A DNA stretch of 23,840 nucleotides. Origin: a virus. The stretch is from positions 1 through 23,840 of the IMG/VR virus record IMGVR_UViG_3300020118_000137; one strand, given 5' to 3'. The first letter of the stretch is position 1; every line of letters starts with the position of its first letter. The translations under genes were made by a program, and so were the position numbers. Of this stretch, positions 14,997 through 21,634 are shown piece after piece. Below the pieces are notes generated by a model. That model ran no database searches and had not been told where the DNA came from. It was given only the letters and a program-made list of their open reading frames with translations.

Positions 14997-15142
14997 GTTG
15001 GCTACCGGGAGTTACGCGATTGGGAATTTCTGCGCGCGGTGGATGGTTGCGCAGCTCATGCTCGACCGCTGGGAGCCGGGATCGCAATCAGCATGCGCTC
15101 GCACCCATCGAAAGCGGACCGGCCAATGATGAATTCAAACAC
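14997..15142 (+). repeat. Intergenic repeat family, copy G (best-preserved copy)
   Basis: The copy runs from GTTGGCTACCGGGAG (5 bases from the glycosyltransferase start) to GATGAATTCAAACAC (12 bases from the methyltransferase stop). Stem arms CTGCGC (15030-15035) and GCGCAG (15049-15054) pair perfectly. It serves as the reference for the family: GCTCGACCGCTGGGAGCC, GGGATCGCAATC, ATGCGCTCGCACCCATCG, CGGACCGGCCAATGATG. Confidence 0.92.
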
Positions 15143-15154
15143 TACGCCCAAAAG

Positions 15155-15757
15155 TCATCGCGCTAAGATCACATTGGTTTCGTTGGTATGAACTGCTTTA
15201 TATCCCCACTGCTGCGCCTGTTGCAGCAAAGACTCTAGCTTGTCGTCGTATTCCACAATCACTACTTTGGGACGCTGCTCTGTAGACAGCAACGCTACCG
15301 CTACTTCTACGCTGGTGCCTTCCGTGTCGATCGAGGCATAGTCGATGCTGGCGTTCTCAAAGAATTGCGCCAGCAACTGCTCGACCGTGAGTGTCGGAAC
15401 CCAGAGCTTGCCGTAATAGCCGCAGGAGGCGTCGGCCCAGCGCTTCTTATGCGCCGGATCGGCAGTCGAGAGCGCATTCTGGGTGATATCGAACTCCGTC
15501 ACACGCTGCGGACCGGCGGTAATCGCCGCCTGGATCAAGCGCACCGTATCCTGATAGCCGTACTCGATGAGCAGGCCGTGCATCGGCATGGGCGAAAACT
15601 CGACCAGCGTGGCGCGCCAGCCTCGTTCGATAAACGCCCGCGAATTGGAGAGGTCTTTGACCGACCACGCGCCGATATCGAGAAGCGTACCGATTTGATC
15701 GCCAAAGATCGATTCGACGATTCGGTCTTCTCCGTACTGGGAGTAGCTACTCGACAT
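15155..15757 (-). CDS. FkbM-family methyltransferase
   Basis: This 200-residue protein fits the FkbM-type SAM-dependent O-methyltransferases, often found in polysaccharide clusters. Motifs: SSSYSQYGEDRIVESIFG at the N-terminus (SQ-x-GED is typical), the SAM-binding GTLLDIGAWS at about residues 23-32, ATLVEFSPMP (acidic end of strand 2), and the late TLTVEQLLAQ then DYASIDTEGTSVEVAVALL, which is the FkbM D-x-E-G-x-E-like motif with Thr/Ser changes. Its start overlaps the preceding glycosyltransferase by 11 bases, so it is translated in the same operon. The likely role is methylating a sugar added by the linked transferases. Confidence 0.85.
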   Translation of the reverse strand: MSSSYSQYGEDRIVESIFGDQIGTLLDIGAWSVKDLSNSRAFIERGWRATLVEFSPMPMHGLLIEYGYQDTVRLIQAAITAGPQRVTEFDITQNALSTADPAHKKRWADASCGYYGKLWVPTLTVEQLLAQFFENASIDYASIDTEGTSVEVAVALLSTEQRPKVVIVEYDDKLESLLQQAQQWGYKAVHTNETNVILAR

Positions 15758-16571
15758 GGGCGCGAGAACTGGGTCCCTCCACCTGGGCTACAAACTGATG
15801 ATTGGTGGCGTAGCGGGAGCCGCTCAAATCGTTGCGGTCCCCGGCGCAGTACTCCTGCGTGAACAGTTGCGGGTAGAGATCCCAGTCGCTCGGGTCCGCC
15901 AGCCCGAAAGCATCTGCTTCCCGATGCAGCGGCAGGCCGTACTTGTGCGCCAGCAGGGAAAAGACCGATTGATCGCCGCGGTTCTCGAGAAAGCCTTCGT
16001 TCTCGGCAGCAAGGACGCTGGGATCGCGCGTGGGGCACAGCGGATTCAAGACGTAGGCGAGCCACTCCGTTAAGAACTGCTCGATCGACCAGCGGCCTTT
16101 CTGAAAGAGCATGAAGCGCGCCGTCGCATGGACCGTATCCGGGGAGATCGCGCCAAGCGGATCAATCACCCGGAAACAGTCCCGCTTGACGTACTGGCGG
16201 TTGGTGCAGCCGCAGGCGGCGAACAGAAAGAATCCATTCTCCCGCGCGCAGTAGTCGAACAGCCGCGAGAAATCGGCGATCGGATAGGTGTCGGCGTCGG
16301 TCCACAGGAGCACGTCGCCCGCCTTCAGCCGCGCCAGCGCGTGCTGGATGATAAACGGCTTCCAGCAGTACCAGCCGTAGCCGTAACGCGCGCCATTCGA
16401 GCCGGGATGATCCCAGGCCCAGCGGTTCAGCTTCCGGAAAGGCTGGCGCTCCAGCCAGGCGTCGTCGTAAATCCAGCATTCGTCAGCGCCCAGCGGGACC
16501 GCTTGCTCGGAGATATTCTTCAGGGTGGCGTCATAAGCCCGCCCGCCGAAGGTGACGTATACCTTTTTCAT
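15747..16571 (-). CDS. Glycosyltransferase-like protein (DxD, capsular polysaccharide type)
   Basis: This 274-residue protein begins MKKVYVTFGGRAYDATLKNI. It resembles the GT-A proteins with the pattern GYGWYCWKPFIIQHALARLK then GDVLLWTDADTYP (a DxD at about residues 91-93), close to many bacterial and phage sequences with GYWxWKPYII...GDxLLYxDAG. A later section (ENEGFLENRGDQSVFSLLAHKYGLP) carries the conserved D-Q-S-x-F acceptor-side motif. ATG 16571 overlaps the stop of the upstream gene as ATGA, implying coupled translation. Substrates unknown. Confidence 0.75.
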   Translation of the reverse strand: MKKVYVTFGGRAYDATLKNISEQAVPLGADECWIYDDAWLERQPFRKLNRWAWDHPGSNGARYGYGWYCWKPFIIQHALARLKAGDVLLWTDADTYPIADFSRLFDYCARENGFFLFAACGCTNRQYVKRDCFRVIDPLGAISPDTVHATARFMLFQKGRWSIEQFLTEWLAYVLNPLCPTRDPSVLAAENEGFLENRGDQSVFSLLAHKYGLPLHREADAFGLADPSDWDLYPQLFTQEYCAGDRNDLSGSRYATNHQFVAQVEGPSSRAHVE

Positions 16572-17332
16572 CGGCCCGATCCCGCTCCGACGCTCGCCAG
16601 CGGTTCGCAGCCCGGAAATCCGGCCGCTTTCCGCTGCTCAAATAGCGCCTTGTACTTGTCCCAGTGAGCCGGGGAATTGGCTTCGACCAGATGCGCCGGA
16701 ACAGGCCGATATACCGCGTTCGATTCGACCGCATCCGACTCGCGCTGGAAGTGATGGTGCAGGTGTATCAGGTCCGGACGCTGCCAGAGGACGCCCAGCT
16801 TCAGCGCCACGTTTTGCAGCTCTTCGTCCACGAACATGTGCCGGTACTCGGGCCAGAACGGACCCTGTCCGCCGTTCATCCGCTGGCAGAACTCGCGGCC
16901 CATCCAGGGGCTGCCGCAGATCCGGTCGATACAGCCGCCGGCGAAGCGGTCCCCGGTGGGCTGCATCACGCCGAATGTTCCATGCGTTGTATCCCACGCC
17001 ACCGAGATCGCATCTTCACTGCGTTGCGTCGTGCCAAAGTGCTCGTCACACTCCAGCGCGATCTGTTCGGCCGAGTGGTTCAGATCGGGTTCGGTATCGT
17101 CACCGCCTGCGACACACCACTCGCATTCCGGGTCCATCGCCAGCACAGTTTTCACAAGGTGATTGACCGCTTGCGCGTACCCTGGATATGGGGCCACCGT
17201 CACCCAATCAGGGATGAATCCCACGCCGCCTTCCTGATCTCTCCAGAGCGCTACTCGATAACCTCTCCGCTTCCAGAGCGCAACCGTTCCGCCATCGGGA
17301 CGGGCCGAGGGAATCGCAAACCAGACGCTCAC
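16568..17332 (-). CDS. Glycosyltransferase-like protein
   Basis: This 254-residue protein starts at GTG 17332, giving a 4-base GTGA overlap with the preceding gene. The longer frame back to 17398 would lie inside that gene. It begins (V)SVWFAIPSARPDGGTVALW, the N-terminal strand of a GT-A-like fold. CEWCVAGGDDTEPD at about residues 70-83 gives a D-D metal/nucleotide site after a hydrophobic strand. A later VDEELQNVALKLGVLWQRPD then HLHHHF resembles the C-terminal His motif that completes the metal site in several family 2-like transferases. It is part of the four-gene, translationally coupled operon. Confidence 0.7.
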   Translation of the reverse strand: MSVWFAIPSARPDGGTVALWKRRGYRVALWRDQEGGVGFIPDWVTVAPYPGYAQAVNHLVKTVLAMDPECEWCVAGGDDTEPDLNHSAEQIALECDEHFGTTQRSEDAISVAWDTTHGTFGVMQPTGDRFAGGCIDRICGSPWMGREFCQRMNGGQGPFWPEYRHMFVDEELQNVALKLGVLWQRPDLIHLHHHFQRESDAVESNAVYRPVPAHLVEANSPAHWDKYKALFEQRKAAGFPGCEPLASVGAGSGR

Positions 17333-17982
17333 AGGGCGCTCCAGTTCTTGGTTCGCAAATCGCGCGGGCTGGTATTGCCTGGGTGGATCGTGGCCCACAT
17401 CATCTCGCCTGCGTCGGTGGTTACCATGTTGCCCTTGGCTTCACTAGCGAACTGGCTGTCTTCTCCGGTTTCCCGGTCAGCGAAGGGATGCATCAGCCAC
17501 CAGTCGCGCGTGTAGCAGAGGGTTGAACCGGGGGCATAGTCGGGAACGTCTGAGGTGTAGAGATAGCGCTCGGTGACGATATGTTGACGCCCCTGAGGCT
17601 CGCCGCGAAACTCCAGTGTCTTGTACCCGGTCACCGGCTTGCCGCTTTCAATCAGCTTGTTTACCTGATCGGCCATGCGTTGAGGCGCGGACCAGTCGTC
17701 GTCGTCCAGATGCCAGATCACTTCGCCTGTAGCTCGGGAGCAGCAGATGTTTCGCTTCGCTCCGATACTCAGACGCCAGGGGAGGAGATGATATTGGTAT
17801 TGCGTCCATCCTTCCGGACTGTCTGAGCCAAGTTTTGCGAAGCCATCGGGGAAACTTGGGTTGTCCGCATCGTCGGCTATTACCAGTTCCTTCTCCGGCC
17901 AGGTCTGACTGAAGAAGCATTGCAAGGCTCGATCTACAAAGGAGGATCGCCCCCGGGTGGGCATGATTGCGGATACCAGCAT
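17329..17982 (-). CDS. Family 2 glycosyltransferase
   Basis: This 217-residue protein begins MLVSAIMPTRGRSSFVDRAL, the classic family 2 N-terminus (strand, PTRxR, then the helix ALQCFFSQTWPEKELVIADD). IGAKRNICCSRATGEVIWHLDDDDW, with the DDDD site at about residues 94-97, is the donor/metal site. DSQFASEAKG is the later acidic (ED-type) catalytic region. It is the first gene of the glycosylation operon; the next three genes overlap it or each other by 4-11 bases. Repeat copy H begins 6 bases upstream of the ATG. The acceptor is unknown. Roles in the phage could be O-antigen/teichoic-type modification for superinfection exclusion, or glycosylation of capsid or fibre. Confidence 0.85.
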   Translation of the reverse strand: MLVSAIMPTRGRSSFVDRALQCFFSQTWPEKELVIADDADNPSFPDGFAKLGSDSPEGWTQYQYHLLPWRLSIGAKRNICCSRATGEVIWHLDDDDWSAPQRMADQVNKLIESGKPVTGYKTLEFRGEPQGRQHIVTERYLYTSDVPDYAPGSTLCYTRDWWLMHPFADRETGEDSQFASEAKGNMVTTDAGEMMWATIHPGNTSPRDLRTKNWSAL

Positions 17983-17987
17983 GATTA

Positions 17988-18093
17988 GTGTTTGAATTCA
18001 GGCGCGAGCGCCCGTTTCCGGTAGTGCGGGGGCGGCGAGTGCAATCACCGCGCGAGGAATACCCGAATCGCGGAAATCTCTTTAGCCAACGAC
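17988..18093 (-). repeat. Intergenic repeat family, copy H (inverted, internally shortened)
   Basis: It starts TTAGTGTTTGAATTCAGGCG and ends TTTAGCCAACGAC. Blocks GCGCGAGCGC, CACCGCGCG and GAATCGCGGAAAT are kept, but about 40 bases present in copy G are missing. The TAGCCAAC end provides the TAA stop of gene 18082-18300 on the minus strand. Confidence 0.8.
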
Positions 18094-18300
18094 TGACTTA
18101 TTTTCTGACGGTGAAAACATCTTGTTTGGATGCGGTACTTTTGCTTTTAATGGCGTTCTGTACCGATACGCTTTCCCGTCCGCTTCCAGCTTCAACGCGA
18201 TCTCTTCGGATACTTCAAACTGCCCATTAGCTGGACAGTTCCCCCAATCCCCGACAAGCTGGCGGATCGCGACCATCGTTACGGTAGTTGCGGTGTTCAT
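18082..18300 (-). CDS. Small hypothetical protein, ATGA-coupled to upstream mini-ORF
   Basis: This 72-residue protein begins MNTATTVTMVAIRQLVGDWG and continues NCPANGQFEVSEEIALKLEAD, then GKAYRYRTPLKAKVPHPNKM. The FEVSEEIALKLEADGKAYR part resembles short phage head-region proteins in which a strand-helix unit ends 'xEEEAxxLxxxGxA'. The frame is open up to 18441, but the region above 18300 encodes a better basic mini-protein in another frame that ends ATGA on this ATG, so 18300 is chosen. The last codons and stop are supplied by repeat copy H. It lies in the head module downstream of the capsid gene. Function unknown. Confidence 0.6.
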   Translation of the reverse strand: MNTATTVTMVAIRQLVGDWGNCPANGQFEVSEEIALKLEADGKAYRYRTPLKAKVPHPNKMFSPSENKSVVG

Positions 18301-18434
18301 TTCTTCGGAGCCCTTGCCGGCTTCTGCCGTGGCAGCTTCACCACACCCGGCATCTTCTTGGGAGGCAGAATCCCGGCGGTACCGGAGCCCAGCGAGGTGG
18401 TGGTGATGACTGCTTTTTTTTCGAGTGTTTTCAT
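18297..18434 (-). CDS. Basic mini-protein (45 aa), previously hidden by a longer frame
   Basis: Minus-strand ATG 18434 opens a 45-residue frame: MKTLEKKAVITTTSLGSGTA, then GILPPKKMPGVVKLPRQKPA and a final RAPKK, with TGA at 18299-18297 overlapping the ATG of the next gene (ATGA). It is strongly basic, with Pro-Lys motifs. The alternative frame over the same DNA gives a His/Ser/Arg-rich sequence without protein-like character (MFHENTRKKSSHHHH), so this frame is preferred. It is preceded by the zinc-finger gene (stop at 18444). Function unknown. Confidence 0.5.
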   Translation of the reverse strand: MKTLEKKAVITTTSLGSGTAGILPPKKMPGVVKLPRQKPARAPKK

Positions 18435-18443
18435 GGAACACTG

Positions 18444-19373
18444 TTAGGCGAGTGCAGAACGTTCGCGCCTTCTGGTTGCCCAGCCTGAACCTATTCGCTT
18501 ACGTTTGGAATCTTCACTTGCCGTCGCCCACCAATCGCGACTAGCTTCCGCTCTAAGGGTGGCGCGCTGACGCTTAGCCTCTTCCAGCAGGCCCGCGGCC
18601 TCATAGCACTTCCACATGCCGCCAAAACATCCTGCAAACGTACTCTCATTTGGCAAGAGACCACGGCGATAATCGGTACGTCTTGGAATCCTCGCATACT
18701 TGGCGTAAAAATCACGCATTAGTTCAATCAGCGTGGTCTCCGTGTATTTCTTTCTGCCCTTACTCGGATTCACACCAGCAGGGCCGCCCGATGGATTAGG
18801 CGCAAGGCCAAGGTAACTCATCACCGCTGAGAGGCTGCCAACGTTGAGCGTTACCAGGAGGCTCGATACATGTATCCCAGCCTCCCGAAGCTCAACAGCC
18901 GTCGGCGTTCGGCCAATTCTGGTGGCCAATGTCTGAACTCTGAATAATAATTGCGCATGACAACGGCCCGATTCGTTCTTCTTTTCAACGCTCTTCCTGC
19001 CAACAAGCCGTTCTGCTGCTGCGAGTTTAGCGCGGGTGGCGGCACTCTGCCCAGCGGCAACAAACTTGGCTATAAGCTCAGGCGATTTAACAGAAGCGGA
19101 AACCCTTACCCCCTCGCTAACGAGAGCACTCTTAATCAAAAGACCATGACGAATCTTGTAATCCCTAGCACGTAAACCATGAGCATGCGCCGCATGAACA
19201 CCAACATTTTGAAACCAGTCGCCGCACTCATGACATCGGACCTTGTCTTCGGTCTGATCGTACTCCAATGCACCAAGCACGGACTTGCCAGAGGGCACGA
19301 ATGGTGCTTTCTGGCGATATAAAAACACTTTGCCGCTCAAGATCACGCGGCGATCATTCTCTACTTGAATCAT
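18444..19373 (-). CDS. Zinc-finger protein with HNH-associated DNA-binding repeats
   Basis: From ATG 19373 the product is 309 residues. Residues ~45-77 hold a Ros/MucR-like finger, VRCHECGDWFQNVGVHAAHAHGL (C47, C50, H60, H63 or H65), then RARDYKIRHGL, as in MucR. The C-terminal half has two copies of the helical homing-endonuclease-associated repeat: RVQTLATRIGRTPTAVELRE ending YLGLAP, and TETTLIELMRDFYAKYARIP with RRTDYRRGLLPNESTF, CFGGMWKCYEAAGL. No HNH catalytic core (N-x-x-H-x-x-x-H) is visible, so it is more likely DNA-binding than a nuclease, or a degenerated homing endonuclease. Upstream in-frame ATG 19412 is possible. It sits right after the capsid terminator, a common landing place for free-standing homing genes. 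Confidence 0.72.
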   Translation of the reverse strand: MIQVENDRRVILSGKVFLYRQKAPFVPSGKSVLGALEYDQTEDKVRCHECGDWFQNVGVHAAHAHGLRARDYKIRHGLLIKSALVSEGVRVSASVKSPELIAKFVAAGQSAATRAKLAAAERLVGRKSVEKKNESGRCHAQLLFRVQTLATRIGRTPTAVELREAGIHVSSLLVTLNVGSLSAVMSYLGLAPNPSGGPAGVNPSKGRKKYTETTLIELMRDFYAKYARIPRRTDYRRGLLPNESTFAGCFGGMWKCYEAAGLLEEAKRQRATLRAEASRDWWATASEDSKRKRIGSGWATRRRERSALA

Positions 19374-19420
19374 GGCCGAAACATGGTGCCACAGGACAAT
19401 TGCAACCGTCAACTCAATCT

Positions 19421-19469
19421 AAAAAGAAAGGGGCAGGCAGAAAGGAAGTTGAGAGATCCTGCCCCTTTT
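19421..19469 (-). terminator. Rho-independent terminator downstream of the capsid gene
   Basis: Eleven-base complementary arms (19427-19437 AAAGGGGCAGG and 19458-19468 CCTGCCCCTTT) are separated by a 20-base loop. On the minus strand the hairpin is followed by CTTTTT. It lies about 25 bases past the capsid stop. The arms are perfect, and a shorter T-run on the plus side could make it weakly bidirectional. Confidence 0.85.
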
Positions 19470-19493
19470 AGGGAGAAAGAACAACGCTTAGGT

Positions 19494-20741
19494 TTAGACC
19501 AGGCCGTTCGGCAGGCTTCCGGTGATGAAAGCGGTCGGACGCTTCACGGCTAAGCCGACTCGTTCCTCGCAGAGGATCGTGGCCAAGTTCGCCGTGAAGT
19601 TGGAGGCGTGCTCATAGCTGATATCGGTTGTGGCCTGCATCCGGTCCACAACCTCGGCCGCCGTGTCGAACGCGCCCACCAGGAACGTGCCCGCCGTGAT
19701 GGAATCGGATTCCACCACCGGCAAATTCCAGAGCATCTTCACCACCGGCCCCGTCTTCGGATCGCCGATGATGTAGAGGCCGGTATTGGCCCCGGATTGC
19801 GCAACCTTGATTAACTCGATCCGCGCCATATCGGTCGGATGGAGCACGTAGGCCGAAGGAGCAAACGTCGCCAAACCGGCCAGTCGCGCTTGTAGCTTCG
19901 CGTGGCGCAGAACATCGATGTTGGTGTCGCCGGTCACATTGTAAGTGCCGGAGAGATACGCGGTCGCCTGCGTGATGAGTCCGTTCAGATGCTCGCCCGT
20001 GCCCGAGCCCGCCAGGATTTCGGCTTCCTCTTTCAGCAGCAAGCCGTACATCAGTTCCGTGTCGATCATGCTGCGCATCCAGGGGATGTCCGATAGGGCC
20101 TGTTTCGACACGTTGGTAAAGTGCGCAATCGTCCGCACGTGATCCTGGAAGGTGTCCCAGGCATACGTAGACTCGGCTTTCGTCACGGCTTCCACCTGGG
20201 GAGACGCGGCGTTGGTGCGCGTGGTCTGGCGCGCGAAGTAATACGCGTTGCCGGTCGTCAGCGGGGTGGACGGCATGATATTGCGAATGCGAAGTTCCTG
20301 TTTCGCCAGGACAATCGGCCCTCCAAAAAACACCGGCATCAGGACACCCGGAGTTCCCCCGCCCACGCCCGCATCGGTGATGTTGGTTTTTTGGAAGAAC
20401 TGGGGGAAAGCGCTGGAGTCGAAATCCGCCTTCACGCGATCTCGTCCACGGAACCCCGCTTCCATGGTCTTTTTGTAATTCTCGTGCTCGGTGAACATCT
20501 GGCCGATGGTCTTCACCACGGGCGCGCCGTTCTCCGTGTGATGCCGGGTGGCGATCTTGGCGTCCAGGGCGTCGAGCTGGGTCTGCATCGCATCGCGCGA
20601 GGCGATGATCTTGTCCAGCGCTTCTTTGGTTTCCTTGCGCATCACGCCGTTGGCTTTGATATCGTCCTCGGCGATCGCTTTGAACTTGACCTGATCCGCG
20701 ACCAGGTCGTTTAGTGCCTTCTCGATTACTGTCGGTTCCAT
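19494..20741 (-). CDS. HK97-family major capsid protein
   Basis: This 415-residue protein has an N-terminal helical, charged delta-like scaffold domain (residues 1-~75; KFKAIAEDDIKANGVMRKET) and then the HK97 fold. Signatures: GTPGVLMPVFFGGPIVLAKQ (~145), RTNAASPQVEAVTKAEST (the start of the P-domain/E-loop region), WDTFQDHVRTIAHFTNVSKQ, LSDIPWMRSMIDTELMYGLL, EEAEILAGSGTGEHLNGLIT, VLHPTDMARIELIK and the C-terminal LCEERVGLAVKRPTAFITGS. GGAGAG is well placed before ATG 20741, and the gene overlaps the protease end by 16 bases. The scaffold part is expected to be removed by the linked protease. A strong terminator follows. Confidence 0.95.
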   Translation of the reverse strand: MEPTVIEKALNDLVADQVKFKAIAEDDIKANGVMRKETKEALDKIIASRDAMQTQLDALDAKIATRHHTENGAPVVKTIGQMFTEHENYKKTMEAGFRGRDRVKADFDSSAFPQFFQKTNITDAGVGGGTPGVLMPVFFGGPIVLAKQELRIRNIMPSTPLTTGNAYYFARQTTRTNAASPQVEAVTKAESTYAWDTFQDHVRTIAHFTNVSKQALSDIPWMRSMIDTELMYGLLLKEEAEILAGSGTGEHLNGLITQATAYLSGTYNVTGDTNIDVLRHAKLQARLAGLATFAPSAYVLHPTDMARIELIKVAQSGANTGLYIIGDPKTGPVVKMLWNLPVVESDSITAGTFLVGAFDTAAEVVDRMQATTDISYEHASNFTANLATILCEERVGLAVKRPTAFITGSLPNGLV

Positions 20742-21634
20742 TGAAAACTCTCCTTCAGGCTTTGAAATAACGGAACGAGCTTGTTATCGAGCGGCTCGTC
20801 GCCCGGCTCGGCGGCTGGTTCGCGCAAGGTGCCTTTGGCGGCCTTGACGAGCAGTGCCTGTAAATTCGTGGTGGCTGTCTCGATCAGCTTGCTGCGCGCG
20901 GCTGAGAGATCCTTGCCTTCTTTCTTCTCGAAGCTGGAGATCGAGCAGCAGTACATGCCGCTGTCGGCCTCGCGCAACGCCAGATACTTCGGCAGCGCTT
21001 CGAGGTAGGCGGCGGTGAATTGCGAGATCGACTCCTGCGAGGAGGCGACCTTCTCTTCCGGCGTCCCGTCTTCCCAGACGATGCTCGATAGCGCCGTTTG
21101 CAGCGCATCGAGGATCATATAGCACGCGGCCCAGGTCTGCGCGGCTTCGAGTTCGGTGTTGAAATCGCCCTTGTGAGACAGGACCATCTGCTTCAGGCTC
21201 GTCACCGTAGCTCCGAGGCACATTGGGAAGGTGACGATGGATACCTCCCAGAGCTGGACTTCTTTCAAGTGCCGGACGCCGTTCTTCACCTCGTCGGTGA
21301 TCGTGTTGAAGCCGATGGACAGGCCCTTCAGCAGACCCAGTTTCAGTTTGCGAAACGCGAAAGCCGCCAGCGGGTCTTCCATGTCGAGCTGCGCGTCGAT
21401 GGCTAAGCCGTCCTTGGTCGATCGGATCGTCCCGGAGCCGATGGGCGCTTCTTTGCTCTGGTGCTGCCAGAGGATCGGCACGACTGGATTCTCTTCCAGG
21501 TTTTTCTTGAATGCGCCGCGCTCGACGACATCGCCGCCCAAGTCCACTTCGCCGTAGACCGAAGCCAGGCCGGTGAACTTACCCTCCGGCGTGGCATCTT
21601 TCACTTCCATCGGGAGAATGAGTTTCTGTATCAT
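20726..21634 (-). CDS. HK97-family prohead protease
   Basis: This 302-residue serine protease cleaves the capsid scaffold domain during head maturation. Family signatures: FTGLASVYGEVDLGGDVVER, VPILWQHQS with catalytic His58, LLKGLSIGF with the nucleophile Ser106, and LWEVSIVTFP with Glu130 as the likely third residue. After residue ~155 comes a long helical extension (to residue 302) that may act as an internal scaffold or portal contact; typical family members end near residue 200. AAGGAGA lies 8 bases upstream of ATG 21634, which overlaps the portal stop as ATGA. Confidence 0.93.
   Translation of the reverse strand: MIQKLILPMEVKDATPEGKFTGLASVYGEVDLGGDVVERGAFKKNLEENPVVPILWQHQSKEAPIGSGTIRSTKDGLAIDAQLDMEDPLAAFAFRKLKLGLLKGLSIGFNTITDEVKNGVRHLKEVQLWEVSIVTFPMCLGATVTSLKQMVLSHKGDFNTELEAAQTWAACYMILDALQTALSSIVWEDGTPEEKVASSQESISQFTAAYLEALPKYLALREADSGMYCCSISSFEKKEGKDLSAARSKLIETATTNLQALLVKAAKGTLREPAAEPGDEPLDNKLVPLFQSLKESFQWNRQ

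Noticed and set aside
14992-15087. N-terminal extension of the glycosyltransferase by 32 residues
   Set aside because: It is encoded by repeat copy G; the family 2 fold begins at MKLVCTMPARNE.
18301-18441. His-rich N-terminus (HHHH) as a metal-binding domain of the 18082 gene
   Set aside because: A different frame over the same DNA gives a more protein-like mini-ORF with an ATGA junction; the His run is a by-product of GGTGGTGGTGATG on the plus strand.
20121-20714. Plus-strand ORF of 197 codons opposite the capsid gene
   Set aside because: It lies wholly within the well-supported capsid gene and shows an Arg/Gly/His-rich shadow composition without motifs.
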